From Lachnospiraceae bacterium UBA3632 (GTDB lineage: Bacteria > Bacillota > Clostridia > Lachnospirales > Lachnospiraceae), in contig DFKZ01000123.1 in assembly GCA_002373975.1 (NCBI GenBank), positions 29,743 through 93,742 of the forward strand: DNA of 64,000 nucleotides, written 5' to 3'. The translations under genes and the position numbers were made by a program. How positions within the stretch are numbered: the stretch's first letter is position 1; each line of letters opens with the position of its first letter. Shown here one piece after another: positions 51,223 to 60,502 of the stretch. The notes below the pieces were generated by a model that saw nothing but the letters and a program-made list of their open reading frames with translations, was not told where the DNA came from and searched no databases.

Positions 51223-53146
51223 AATCCCGCGCCTCGATAAGCTTCATGATAAGAAGCCATTTATCGTCCGTGATCTCTTTATAATCCTCTTCGTCATTCT
51301 CACCGTCTGCATACTTGGCGTATGATACATCCGTGATGATAAGCGGAAGGTCTGCCTCGTCCCCCCTGTTTATTATTTCCTCAATTTTGCCCTTCATAAC
51401 ATCAAACCTGTATGAAGGAAGATCCACCCATGGATTGAAGGCAGAGGGCATCTGCAGGTAGAAGGAAAGTGAAGGAATATAACCATAGGTGAGAAGATCC
51501 AGATCTTTAAAACCATTGGCTTCGACAAAATGGGTAAGGCCCAGCATCTGCACAGCCTTTTCCTCCGACATTCTTATACCCTCAAGAGTCTTTCCCGCAG
51601 TTATCTTAAAATGCGGATTCTCGGCATTTTTGGCCTCCGCGAAGGTAAATCCGTATCCAAAAAGCGTAAATACCACAAGGTTAAGAAGCAGTACCGCAAT
51701 CGCAACCATCTTGATGGGAAAGAAAGAAAAATAGCTCTTGATCACGGTTAATATCCTGACTATCCTTCTCTTATCTTTATATTTTTCCGGAAGCCTCTTA
51801 AATGTATAGCCGGGTTTCTCGGATTTTCTGAGCAGTTTATACACTCTGTGAGCAAACCAGGGCAAAGCGATAAAAAGATTATTGAACGCAGGGAACAGCC
51901 CATTATTGCTGCCTATGGGCGTAACCATGATCACAATTATAACAATCCCCGCCATAAGCTTATTGTTGATATTCTCCCCGGGAAGAAAGATAACCACCGC
52001 TGCCCATATGACCATGACCGATAAAAGGAACACTGCCGGCCGGATAATAGCATTGTAGCTTGCATGATCACCGTCGCTGAAATTTGCGATAAGAAGCCAG
52101 TAAACACAACCTCCCGCAGCAATCGCCGCAGCGAAATAACCCAGCCCCGTAAAGCTGAATTTCTTACCGAATACTCCCCTTGGAACTATTGCTATATCAA
52201 GCCTGGCATCCATGAACTTTCCCACTGCAACCGCAAGCACTCCGCATACGGCAAAAAAAGATACCCTGAGAAGCCAATAAGAATTGACGATATATGTACT
52301 TAATACCGACATTATCATAGACTTTGCCGAATAACCCGTAGCCACTTCCTGCATCCCGAAAAGCCGTCTGATCCCGCTCACGTACTCAAGAAAACCATAG
52401 CGCAGGCTGATAAATCCCAAAACCGCCGCCACCGCGGCAATATACCCCAGGATGCACCATATAGTCCTTATCCCCGAGCGCTTAAGTATGTCCGCGCGAT
52501 CCCTTTTCCTGAGAGCATCCGACTTTTCTTCCCTGCTTTCGGATATAGCCTCAAGGATGCAATACCCCCATACTACAAAAATAAACAATACCTCTGGAAG
52601 ATTTGAGAACCTGACAAAGACATTAAGACCCAGACAAGCCCCCGACGCAAAAAGAAACCTTCTCTTGCTCCTGCTCAGGCCGACATAGAGGCCTATCACC
52701 GCAAGCAGCATAAGAAAATAGGTCAGATAATTGTATAATAGAGCCGTCGGACACCAGCAAAGGCTGATTGCGGTGAATTCTGCAACAAATACAGCCGGTT
52801 TGGAATACTTCAGATGTCCGGTACAGAAAACATAGGAAATCACGGCGATCAGACTCACCGTAAGAGAAGTATAAAAATTCAGACCAAGAAGCGTCTTTCC
52901 AAAGGGAAGAAGCGTGAGCAAATGCCCAACAGTGTTAGAAAGATACGTAGAAAAAAGCCACATCGAATCCATGGATTTAAGCCCCATATATTCGAAGTTG
53001 GCGTAATTGTAGCCTGTATCCCAGAGATCAAGACCTACATGTATATGCCTCAGCGGATAAAGAGCAAGGATCAGGATCGCCACCATCTCCAGTGCGCGCC
53101 TGATCTGCTTGCTTTTATTCACTTTTTTGACCGTTGTCCCAAACAT
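51170..53146 (-). CDS. polytopic membrane protein, upstream member of a paralogous pair
   Basis: The 658-residue protein has about twelve membrane segments and shares long stretches with its downstream paralogue (LDLWDTGYNYANFEYMG, ISLCWCPTALLYNYLTYF, YIPSLSFYLQMPSAFNPWVD). It is about 50 residues longer, partly from a charged loop around 460-490 (KYKDKRRIVR). The pair probably arose by tandem duplication. It follows a GH5 lipoprotein gene by 16 bases and overlaps the next gene by 53. I infer a GT-C-like role at the outer face of the membrane, without proof. Confidence 0.7.
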   Translation of the reverse strand: MFGTTVKKVNKSKQIRRALEMVAILILALYPLRHIHVGLDLWDTGYNYANFEYMGLKSMDSMWLFSTYLSNTVGHLLTLLPFGKTLLGLNFYTSLTVSLIAVISYVFCTGHLKYSKPAVFVAEFTAISLCWCPTALLYNYLTYFLMLLAVIGLYVGLSRSKRRFLFASGACLGLNVFVRFSNLPEVLFIFVVWGYCILEAISESREEKSDALRKRDRADILKRSGIRTIWCILGYIAAVAAVLGFISLRYGFLEYVSGIRRLFGMQEVATGYSAKSMIMSVLSTYIVNSYWLLRVSFFAVCGVLAVAVGKFMDARLDIAIVPRGVFGKKFSFTGLGYFAAAIAAGGCVYWLLIANFSDGDHASYNAIIRPAVFLLSVMVIWAAVVIFLPGENINNKLMAGIVIIVIMVTPIGSNNGLFPAFNNLFIALPWFAHRVYKLLRKSEKPGYTFKRLPEKYKDKRRIVRILTVIKSYFSFFPIKMVAIAVLLLNLVVFTLFGYGFTFAEAKNAENPHFKITAGKTLEGIRMSEEKAVQMLGLTHFVEANGFKDLDLLTYGYIPSLSFYLQMPSAFNPWVDLPSYRFDVMKGKIEEIINRGDEADLPLIITDVSYAKYADGENDEEDYKEITDDKWLLIMKLIEARDYEIVYRNEKFAVFYAHN

Positions 53147-53162
53147 ATGTTTAGTATATCAT

Positions 53163-54503
53163 TTATTCTCTTTCGGTGCAATAGTACATCATCTGGTCAA
53201 CAATCTCGGGGAAGACCCACTCAAGGCTTGTACGGTCGATCAGCCTGAAATTCTCGCCATCCGATTTATATGCATTATTATCCCAGTAGCAGCATGTCAT
53301 CCCGTACTTTCTGGCAGTTGCAACATAATACGCCGTAAACTGCATTCTCGAATCAAGATTATCCTTGTCAAGAGCCCCAAATTCATCTATGAGCACAGGA
53401 ATTCCTTTACATACATATTTCTCATAAAGCCTTTTCATAAAGTAATCGATATCATCAGTGCCTTTTTTTGTAGCGATATCAAAGACCTTCGTTCCCTGCC
53501 TGTTGAGTGCAAAATCATAAGGAGTATATGCATGAGCATTCACTATTATCCGGTTCTCGGCGGTTGCTGCCGGATCGTCGGGAATGACAAAATAATCATT
53601 CAGCTCAAATTCAGGTGAAGCCGCATAGCCGGGAACAAGAATGTATCTTGAAAGGTTGAAGCCCTGACCGTTTGCGCGGATCGTGTCCACACCCTTCTGA
53701 TTCATTCTGTTAATGCAATCCAGCGCTTCCTGCGCCTGAGGCGAATCGATATCCTCTATCCACCACTCCATATCTGTTCCCTTTAGGCGGGGCTCGTTCA
53801 TGATCTCAAAAATAAGATGCTCATCATATTCCGCAAACCTGTCAGCAAGCTGTTCCCATATATGACCGATATACTCTTCGGACCTTTCGATACAGTCATA
53901 CGAAGGATACATATAATTGACATCATCATCGTGATGGATGTTGATTATTACATACATGCCCTCATCCAGAGCCCACGATACAACTTCCTCATATCTGTCA
54001 AGCCACTCTGTACTGATCCTGTCATCGGCATCAACGTGATTATGCCATGAAGCAGGAATCCTGATCGTTTCAAAGCCGGCTTCTTTTAACGCATGGATCA
54101 GTTCTTTGGATGTCTTTGCTCCGCACCATGCTGATTCGTAATCAAGTTCATTGGTCAGCCAGTTGCAGTCTGCGGCATCAAAGGCATTTCCCAGATTCCA
54201 TCCCATTTTCATGTCCCGTATGAAGTTCAGTGCCTCATTATCCGGTATATCAAGCTTTACGCCCGTATCTACAAGAACGATCCCGTCAACCACATCGCCG
54301 GGTACGGGAATATAGGGCTCCTGCTCCGTAGTATCCTCCGTGTTCACTTCTTCGGTATTATCCTCTTTTGTCCCATTCTTGTCCGAAGTGTCGGTCACCT
54401 CTGTATTATCTGATGCAGGCCGGGTATCCCCCCCGTTCCCGGTGCATGCCGACAGCGAGATCATCAGTCCCGCCAGTATAATGCTTACGATCTTTTTTTT
54501 CAT
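53163..54503 (-). CDS. glycoside hydrolase family 5 lipoprotein (endoglucanase type)
   Basis: This lipid-anchored enzyme has signal MKKKIVSIILAGLM with lipobox LSAC, then a Thr/Asp/Glu-rich linker (about 30-75) and a GH5 barrel. GWNLGNAFDA, TIRIPASWHNHV, the acid Glu in FEIMNEPRLKG, YTPYDFALN and the nucleophile Glu in VLIDEFGALD are visible. It would cleave beta-1,4-glucan or a related glycan at the cell surface. ATG 54503 is chosen because AGAGGA lies eight bases upstream; earlier in-frame ATGs are too near or lack a site. It follows the CPBP protease gene by 49 bases. Confidence 0.88.
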   Translation of the reverse strand: MKKKIVSIILAGLMISLSACTGNGGDTRPASDNTEVTDTSDKNGTKEDNTEEVNTEDTTEQEPYIPVPGDVVDGIVLVDTGVKLDIPDNEALNFIRDMKMGWNLGNAFDAADCNWLTNELDYESAWCGAKTSKELIHALKEAGFETIRIPASWHNHVDADDRISTEWLDRYEEVVSWALDEGMYVIINIHHDDDVNYMYPSYDCIERSEEYIGHIWEQLADRFAEYDEHLIFEIMNEPRLKGTDMEWWIEDIDSPQAQEALDCINRMNQKGVDTIRANGQGFNLSRYILVPGYAASPEFELNDYFVIPDDPAATAENRIIVNAHAYTPYDFALNRQGTKVFDIATKKGTDDIDYFMKRLYEKYVCKGIPVLIDEFGALDKDNLDSRMQFTAYYVATARKYGMTCCYWDNNAYKSDGENFRLIDRTSLEWVFPEIVDQMMYYCTERE

Positions 54504-54552
54504 GATCATGATCCTCTTATCCAAGTCTGTATTATAAATCTGTTTCCGGCCT

Positions 54553-55833
54553 TTATTTATCCTTAAATATGATCAGTGCGAAAATGCTTCCTGAGAAGAC
54601 GACAGTCATAATTATAATAAACGGCCAGCTTACTATCATTTCATTCTTTAGCAGCGTGTAGGAACCCACATATGCGATGAGATTCTGGACCACATGCACC
54701 GCAAGCGGAGCAAGAAACGACCCGTAATACTCGTAGGCCAAAGCTGCAATACATCCGAAAATAAATGCATATATACCCTGCACGATATTCCCGTGATATA
54801 TCCCGAACACCACCGCAGATGCAATGACTGCCACGAGAACATAAGTGTACCTGCGAAGGGTAGTATAAATTATCCCTCTGAAAAGGAGCTCCTCCGCCAC
54901 CGGTCCGATGAGGCAGTAAACCACGATACCTATCGCAATATGGCAGCTATACTGGCTCTGCGCCACCTGCCTGTAACTCTCCGAGGCGGCTGCGGCCTGT
55001 ACCTTGATCGCTGCCGTCTGGGTGGCCAAGGTAAAGGCTGCAACAAAGACAACTCCCAAGATGTAGAGATATACAGGCTTTCTCACCATATTTGCATGCC
55101 TGGTATCCCTGTCTGTCCTGCGGATAAGCTTTATGGCCACAAAGACCATGGGAACGGCGGCTATCAGATATTCCAGTCCCCCTATGACAGTTCCTATATT
55201 TCCCTGATAAAAGGCTGATGAGAAATTATTCTCATTTCCCCTATACAGAAAGCTCAGCAAACCTTCGGGAAGATACGATCCAAAGGTCGAAAACAAAGAT
55301 GTAAAAAGCAGCCCTGTCCCGGTCCGTAAAAGAATGAACAGCAGAAATGATCCGACTATTGCGGCAAAGGCCTTTATTCCTATCCTTCCGCCGGCCTTTC
55401 CTCCCGGAAGCGATATCCGCCCCTCGTCATACTCATGGGTTTCGCGCATAAGAAAGTCATAAAGCTCGCTTAACGAGAGCACAATATAGTCCGCATGTGC
55501 TTCCATGAGTTCTTCCATATCTTCCATATACCCGGCAAGGCCTACACTCTCCAGCCCCTGTTCCCTTGCAGCTTCCGCTCCGGATACCGTACATGTCACC
55601 ATGTAAACAAGGCTTTTATCCGGCTTTTTTCCGTCAAACAGCTTTGACAGACCTGCCTTTATTTCCTTTGACTTATCTTCCCCCTGCGCCAAAAATGCAA
55701 AGCTGAAGCCTTTCTTTTCAAGTCTGCGCCTCATTTTTAATGTAGCTTTTGCTTCCATAACAGGCGCCATATCCCCGTCGGGATCAATTATTATATATTT
55801 TTTAAAAGCTTCGTATGCTGTCTCCGTCATCAC
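54553..55833 (-). CDS. CPBP (Abi) intramembrane protease with a HAD-like N-terminal part
   Basis: The 426-residue protein has a soluble N-terminal region (1-140) and a membrane part with about eight helices carrying the CPBP motifs: PVAEELLFRGII (about 305-316), VFGIYHGN and LAVHVVQN. CPBP proteases cleave membrane-embedded substrates, including prenylated peptides. The N-terminal part contains VSGAEAAREQGLESVGLAGY and ADYIVLSLSELYDFL, reminiscent of the end of HAD phosphatases (dispersed GxxxGIxAA and AxYIVxSxxEL), but the catalytic Asp motif is missing. The start overlaps the greA end by 32 bases. Confidence 0.78.
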   Translation of the reverse strand: MMTETAYEAFKKYIIIDPDGDMAPVMEAKATLKMRRRLEKKGFSFAFLAQGEDKSKEIKAGLSKLFDGKKPDKSLVYMVTCTVSGAEAAREQGLESVGLAGYMEDMEELMEAHADYIVLSLSELYDFLMRETHEYDEGRISLPGGKAGGRIGIKAFAAIVGSFLLFILLRTGTGLLFTSLFSTFGSYLPEGLLSFLYRGNENNFSSAFYQGNIGTVIGGLEYLIAAVPMVFVAIKLIRRTDRDTRHANMVRKPVYLYILGVVFVAAFTLATQTAAIKVQAAAASESYRQVAQSQYSCHIAIGIVVYCLIGPVAEELLFRGIIYTTLRRYTYVLVAVIASAVVFGIYHGNIVQGIYAFIFGCIAALAYEYYGSFLAPLAVHVVQNLIAYVGSYTLLKNEMIVSWPFIIIMTVVFSGSIFALIIFKDK

Positions 55834-56302
55834 CTGTATTTATCAACTCCAATATCTTTACATCATAGGACACTTCCGGGCTTACTTCCACGTGAACCAC
55901 ATCACCGACTTTTCTGCCCATAAGTGCTTTCCCGAGGGGCGATTCGTTGGTGATCAGCCCTCCGAGCGAATCCGCACGTACCGTAGTCACGATCTTATAT
56001 GTATCCACGCTTCCGTCATCCACAAATTCCACCTTTACGGTATTGTTCATTCCCACCTCATCCTCGGCGGATGTCTCTTCGATCACGGTAGCTGTCTTTA
56101 TCATTTTTTCAAGATAATGGATGCGGCTCTCATTCTGATTCTTGAATCTTTTTGCCGCATAATACTCGAAATTCTCCGAGAGGTCTCCCTGAGCACGGGC
56201 TGCCTTGAGATCTTCAAGTGCTTTGGGCCTTACAACGAGCTTTCTGTGCTCTATTTCCTCCTCCATTTTCCTTATATCACTCTGCGTTAATTTGTCGAAC
56301 AT
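55802..56302 (-). CDS. greA: transcript cleavage factor GreA
   Basis: GreA rescues backtracked RNA polymerase by stimulating transcript cleavage. The 166-residue protein has the N-terminal coiled coil with the acidic tip (ARAQGDLSENFEYYAAKRF, about 36-54) and the C-terminal FKBP-like domain (ITNESPLGKALMGRKVGDVV). Length is near the usual 158. It sits between a MraY-like gene and the CPBP gene, with three GTTTACATAA repeats just upstream. A second Gre paralogue elsewhere is possible, since this copy is in a polysaccharide/envelope context. Confidence 0.93.
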   Translation of the reverse strand: MFDKLTQSDIRKMEEEIEHRKLVVRPKALEDLKAARAQGDLSENFEYYAAKRFKNQNESRIHYLEKMIKTATVIEETSAEDEVGMNNTVKVEFVDDGSVDTYKIVTTVRADSLGGLITNESPLGKALMGRKVGDVVHVEVSPEVSYDVKILELINTGDDGDSIRSF

Positions 56303-56317
56303 GTTATATTTTCCTTC

Positions 56318-56374
56318 TTATGTAAACTTGAACTTTGGATTATGTAAACCGTCTTTCTTCTGAATTATGTAAAC
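56318..56374 (-). repeat. three GTTTACATAA direct repeats upstream of greA
   Basis: The 10-mer GTTTACATAA occurs at 56374-56365, 56349-56340 and 56327-56318 on the minus strand, spaced 25 and 22 bases, filling most of the 74-base gap before greA. They could be binding sites or a slipped duplication. Confidence 0.6.
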
Positions 56375-56376
56375 TA

Positions 56377-57336
56377 TCACACCAGGAAATAAACCGTCGC
56401 ACAGATGACGATCTGAATGATCGTAAACCTGTAAACACACTGTGTGTTTGACCATCCCCACACTTTTCTCACATGATCATGAAGAGGAGTGCGCACCTTT
56501 TTAAGTATATGGATCTTGAGAAATCTGAGAAGGAAAACCTTCAAAAGTCCCAGTCCACCGTCAAGAAGCATTACCAGCGCAAGTTGCAGGAACAGGAACG
56601 GATCCCGGGTCTTTAAGGCGCAGATCGCGATAAACAGACCAATTGCACGTGATCCGGCATCCCCCATCATAAGCTTGCTGGGTGTTGCGTTGAACCAGAG
56701 ATAAGCACAAAGCCCTGTTATCAATATCAGTATGAGGGGCGCAAAATCTTCGGAAATCCCTATTTTCTGAATGATAACAAAAAATCCCATCAGGGTGGCT
56801 ATGGACACACTTCCCGACAAACCGTCTACACCGTCGGAACAGTTTGTGACATTTATGCTGACCCAAATAACGACAACGGCCAAAATGCCGAAAAGTATTG
56901 GCGGCATCACAAAGGATCTGTTAAATACCGCAAACACTATCTCGGTGGAGTTATTCGTCATAAATACAATGGTTGTCAGAATAGCGACCACCAGATCAAG
57001 GGCGCCTTTTAAATATTCTCCCCAGGGGCTTTTTGAAATATCATCAAGGAATCCCGTCATCATCGCTATAAGAACAAGTATCAGGTAAAACCCCGTCTCG
57101 GTGCTCATGGGTGCGAAGATTGAAGCCATGGTTGTAAACACGGGGATAAAGATGATCCCGGCTCCACGGGGTTTTCCCGCGGACTTTTCACCGTCGACGG
57201 CAAAAGCTCTTCCCCCATCCCTTGGCAGAAATTTATTTATATGTAAAAGCAGTATGAACGTCAGCACAAAACAAAAAGCCATTGCGACCGGGAGCTGATA
57301 TCCCTGTGCCGCCTCAGGCAGTATATTATAAAGCAT
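56377..57336 (-). CDS. MraY/WecA-like phospho-sugar transferase with an HDH motif
   Basis: The 319-residue protein has about ten membrane helices and the superfamily motifs: DGEKSAGKPRGAGI, GFLDDISK, NVTNCSDGVDGLSGS, MMGDAGSRAIG and TPLHDHVRKVWGWSNTQ. In MraY the last is usually HHH; here the middle His is Asp. Such enzymes transfer a UDP-activated amino sugar phosphate to undecaprenyl phosphate. Its position next to a CE2 esterase, outside the cell-division cluster, suggests a second, non-canonical enzyme, for instance for a surface glycan. GGAGGAG supports ATG 57336, which overlaps the CE2 end by 11 bases. Confidence 0.8.
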   Translation of the reverse strand: MLYNILPEAAQGYQLPVAMAFCFVLTFILLLHINKFLPRDGGRAFAVDGEKSAGKPRGAGIIFIPVFTTMASIFAPMSTETGFYLILVLIAMMTGFLDDISKSPWGEYLKGALDLVVAILTTIVFMTNNSTEIVFAVFNRSFVMPPILFGILAVVVIWVSINVTNCSDGVDGLSGSVSIATLMGFFVIIQKIGISEDFAPLILILITGLCAYLWFNATPSKLMMGDAGSRAIGLFIAICALKTRDPFLFLQLALVMLLDGGLGLLKVFLLRFLKIHILKKVRTPLHDHVRKVWGWSNTQCVYRFTIIQIVICATVYFLV

Positions 57337-58447
57337 TATATGCTCCTCCAAGCGATCTGATATATTCCGTCAGTTCCTTTGCGGCGATCATATGTGAAGC
57401 CGCAGAGGGATGATAGTCTGCCGCATAACCGTTCTTTTCCGGATCCTGCGGCGTTAATCTGAATGTATGAATATCACTGAAGCCGGTCTTTTCCGCAAAA
57501 CTTTCCGCGGCCTCTTTTTCCGTCTCAAAAAGCTCATCCCCCATCAGCCCGAAAGCAATAATAATACGCGACCGGGGATTTGCAAGATGCACCTGCTCCA
57601 GAAAGTCTTCATAATCCTCCATGAAAGCTGCAAGCTTGTTGTCGTCCTGCATTATATAGCTTGCATCATTGGTTCCAAGATTGATCACTATGGTGTCGGG
57701 TTTTCTCTCCGACTCAAAATCCCATTTTATCGTCTCGAGGCGTTTGCCCCTGAAAGTGTTGTATGAATAGGCAAATATCTCATAATAGGGCTGGATCAGC
57801 TCGTCCAGCGTTGGTATATCGGGATTACCGGTATAGCCGGATATCAGTCCGTGCCCGCTGTACGATACATAGCTTGCATCCGCACCCAGGGCTGCTGCCG
57901 TAAGATACGAAAACGCTTTGCTGACATTCTCGGTGGTGGTGGAAAATGTATTTGCTTCACTTGCCGTGTCGATCCCATATCCGCAGGTTATGGAATCGCC
58001 GATGAACTCTATATACCTGTCGGAGGCAGAAGTCGGCCTCGGCGGCTCCTGTGCAAGAACTCTTATCTCACCGAGCCCCACGCTTGACATTCTGGGCTCC
58101 GAGAGCTTTATTATCCTTACAGTGTGTTCCCCGCAGATGGCATTTTCGTCCTCTCCAAATACAACAAAGCTTTCTTTTTCTTTTTTGATCACGGTGTCAA
58201 GCTGCAGGTTTCCGTCAACAAAAACCGCCATTCTGGCCTGATCTTTCCATGGTACGGTACCGTCATCCCGGTCTTTTACGGAACTGTCTCCGTAAAACGT
58301 AACCGTAAGCTTTGTCCCTTTGTACGTAAACTCAACGCCGCTCCCCGACAGAGCAAGGAGCAGGCAATCCTCAAGCGCCACTGTTCTTCCGAGTATCTTC
58401 ACATGCCCGGCAGACGGGAAGAACGCTATTTCTTTAAGTTCATTCAT
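57326..58447 (-). CDS. carbohydrate esterase family 2 (SGNH hydrolase)
   Basis: The 373-residue protein has a beta-sandwich N-terminal domain (about 1-135, with ALSGSGVEFTYKGTKLTVTF) and an SGNH catalytic domain: nucleophile Ser in FIGDSITCGYG, INLGTNDASY and the Asp-His pair in DYHPSAASH. This is the CE2 layout of deacetylases that remove acetyl groups from xylan or glucomannan. There is no signal peptide, so it would act on imported acetylated oligosaccharides or on a cytosolic glycan precursor; the adjacent MraY-like gene makes the second worth considering. Confidence 0.85.
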   Translation of the reverse strand: MNELKEIAFFPSAGHVKILGRTVALEDCLLLALSGSGVEFTYKGTKLTVTFYGDSSVKDRDDGTVPWKDQARMAVFVDGNLQLDTVIKKEKESFVVFGEDENAICGEHTVRIIKLSEPRMSSVGLGEIRVLAQEPPRPTSASDRYIEFIGDSITCGYGIDTASEANTFSTTTENVSKAFSYLTAAALGADASYVSYSGHGLISGYTGNPDIPTLDELIQPYYEIFAYSYNTFRGKRLETIKWDFESERKPDTIVINLGTNDASYIMQDDNKLAAFMEDYEDFLEQVHLANPRSRIIIAFGLMGDELFETEKEAAESFAEKTGFSDIHTFRLTPQDPEKNGYAADYHPSAASHMIAAKELTEYIRSLGGAYNAL

Positions 58448-58464
58448 CTCATTGTATTCCTGCC

Positions 58465-60177
58465 TTATGCTTTTTCACTGAATCTCACGCAGAGCAGAGT
58501 GATATCATCAAATATATCCACATCTCCGGTAAACTTCACCACATCATCTTGCAGCCTTCTGGCCCTTGCTTCCACGTTACCGTAGCCCTTTAATGATGCC
58601 GATATCCTTTCCATACCGAATCTTTCGCCGGCGGCATTCTTTGCCTCCGGGATTCCATCGGTGTAAAGCACCAGAATGTCTCCGTCTGAAAGTGTTATCT
58701 CTTTATTTTCAAATGCGCAGAACGGAATCGCCGCAAGAGGCGGGTCGTTATCTCCCTGTATCAGGCTTACATGATCTCCGCTGATTATCACGGGATATTC
58801 ATGTCCGGCGTTGGAATACTGCATAACGCCTGTTTTTAAATCGAGTATTCCGAAAAGTGCGGTTACGAATTGCTCGGAATCATTATTATCACAGAGCCAT
58901 GTGTTCACATCGCTGAGTACGGTTTTAGCATCCCCTCCGGAGAGAGCACGAAGCTGCAGAGCTGTCTTGGACACAGCCATAAAAAGTGATGCGGGGATAC
59001 CCTTTCCGCTGACATCCGCGATCACAAGTCCCACATGGGTGTCATCAATATTAAAATAGTCGTAAAAGTCTCCTCCCACCTGCTTTGCGGGTGTCATTAG
59101 CGCAAATGTCTCAAGGTGGTTTTTCTGACTGAATTCTTCAAAATCAGAAGGTAAAATGCTGCTCTGGATCGACCATGCGATCTTCATCTCGGCGTTTAGC
59201 TTTTCCTTCTCCGATGTCAGCCCCGTAATATTGCTGATATACTCTCCTATATCATCTTCCATCTGCTTCATGGAGCTGAAAAGATTCCCTATCTCGTCCT
59301 TTGATCGGATGTCAAGCCGGGCGAAAACGCTCCCTTCCTGCTTCTCCGAATCATTTACGAAATCAGCGGCGGCTTTTGACAATTCGTTGATCGGACGTAT
59401 GAGCATCCTGTTGATAACCATAACATAGGCCACTCCGAATAAAGCAGCTATCATGATAATGAGGATAACAATAGTCCGGATAAAGGAATTGATCCTGGCC
59501 ATGATCGCATTCATCGACATATCAACACCGATGAATCCGCACACCTCTCCGTTTCGATCGACCACGGCAGTGGTGGCGGTCATAAGCCATCCATATTCAT
59601 CAGTCCTGGTAACGTAGGTATCAAGACCGATCTCGGGATGCGCCAGAAAACCATCAGGCAGCTCAATATACATCTCAAAGACACCGATAGGACATTTATA
59701 CTCTCCCTCAACGGGATCTACCAGATACATATACTTCATCTCTCCGGTATCCGGATCCTTAAAATACGTACCCAGATATACATCCTCCACATCAAGCGCA
59801 TCGAGAGATCTTTTCATATAATCCATGAGAATGCGGTAATCTTCCGTTTTCGTAATGGGATCGAAATACGAAAGATACTCATACCATTCGTCCGTCCCCC
59901 AATAGGAGCTCTCGAATCTTTTATCTTCCGGGATAGACGAATATACCTCCACTGCCTGCGATTCGACGCGTTTCAAAGCGCTGGTATCAATGTTCGCACT
60001 GACACCTGCAGCAATCTGCTCCGTGGTGGTACCAAAATCCGTCTCCATTCCATAAATAAGATACCGTCTGACTGCAAGAATAGTGATGATGGTTATGGAC
60101 AGCACGACCGCGGAGAACATGATAATAGTCTTGGTTCTTATTCCCATGCCTCTTTTTCGGGTTTCAACTGTTTCCAC
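58465..60177 (-). CDS. RsbU-type membrane PP2C phosphatase with extracytoplasmic sensor and HAMP
   Basis: The 570-residue protein has helix 1 (about 16-36), an extracytoplasmic Cache-like sensor (about 37-238, with VCGFIGVDMSMNAIM at its end), helix 2 (about 240-263), a HAMP segment, a coiled coil and a SpoIIE/RsbU phosphatase domain (about 350-568) with VGGDFYDYF, LVIADVSGKGIPASLFM and VLYTDGIPEA. It dephosphorylates an anti-anti-sigma (STAS) protein, here presumably the one encoded nine bases upstream. Third gene of rsbW-rsbV-rsbU. Confidence 0.88.
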   Translation of the reverse strand: METVETRKRGMGIRTKTIIMFSAVVLSITIITILAVRRYLIYGMETDFGTTTEQIAAGVSANIDTSALKRVESQAVEVYSSIPEDKRFESSYWGTDEWYEYLSYFDPITKTEDYRILMDYMKRSLDALDVEDVYLGTYFKDPDTGEMKYMYLVDPVEGEYKCPIGVFEMYIELPDGFLAHPEIGLDTYVTRTDEYGWLMTATTAVVDRNGEVCGFIGVDMSMNAIMARINSFIRTIVILIIMIAALFGVAYVMVINRMLIRPINELSKAAADFVNDSEKQEGSVFARLDIRSKDEIGNLFSSMKQMEDDIGEYISNITGLTSEKEKLNAEMKIAWSIQSSILPSDFEEFSQKNHLETFALMTPAKQVGGDFYDYFNIDDTHVGLVIADVSGKGIPASLFMAVSKTALQLRALSGGDAKTVLSDVNTWLCDNNDSEQFVTALFGILDLKTGVMQYSNAGHEYPVIISGDHVSLIQGDNDPPLAAIPFCAFENKEITLSDGDILVLYTDGIPEAKNAAGERFGMERISASLKGYGNVEARARRLQDDVVKFTGDVDIFDDITLLCVRFSEKA

Positions 60178-60185
60178 CGGGGAGC

Positions 60186-60488
60186 CTACCTTTCAATATT
60201 TAGCAGCTTTACAAATCCTGTAACCGTAAAAATATCCATTATCTCTTCACCGACATTCTTGATGATCATCTTTTTACCGTCCTGCTTCATCTGTTTTTCG
60301 GTGATAAGGAACACTCGCAGCCCTGCAGATGAAACATACTCAAGCTTTTCGAGGTCGACTTCCAGTTCACTGCACTTTTGGGAAGCTTCAGTCATCACTG
60401 CCTCAAAACTGTCCACATTTGATCCGTCTATCTCCCCGATCAGCCTGATGATCTCTTTATCTCCCAATTCCTGTCTTTTTATCTCCAT
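60186..60488 (-). CDS. STAS anti-anti-sigma factor (RsbV/SpoIIAA-like)
   Basis: The 100-residue protein is one STAS domain, with LIGEIDGSNVDSFEA and the phospho-acceptor Ser54 in YVSSAGLRV. Unphosphorylated, such proteins bind the kinase-type anti-sigma factor and free its target. It lies 14 bases after rsbW and 9 before rsbU, completing a partner-switching module. No sigma factor gene is adjacent, so the output target is unknown. Confidence 0.9.
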   Translation of the reverse strand: MEIKRQELGDKEIIRLIGEIDGSNVDSFEAVMTEASQKCSELEVDLEKLEYVSSAGLRVFLITEKQMKQDGKKMIIKNVGEEIMDIFTVTGFVKLLNIER

Positions 60489-60502
60489 TGTCCCGCTCTC
60501 CT

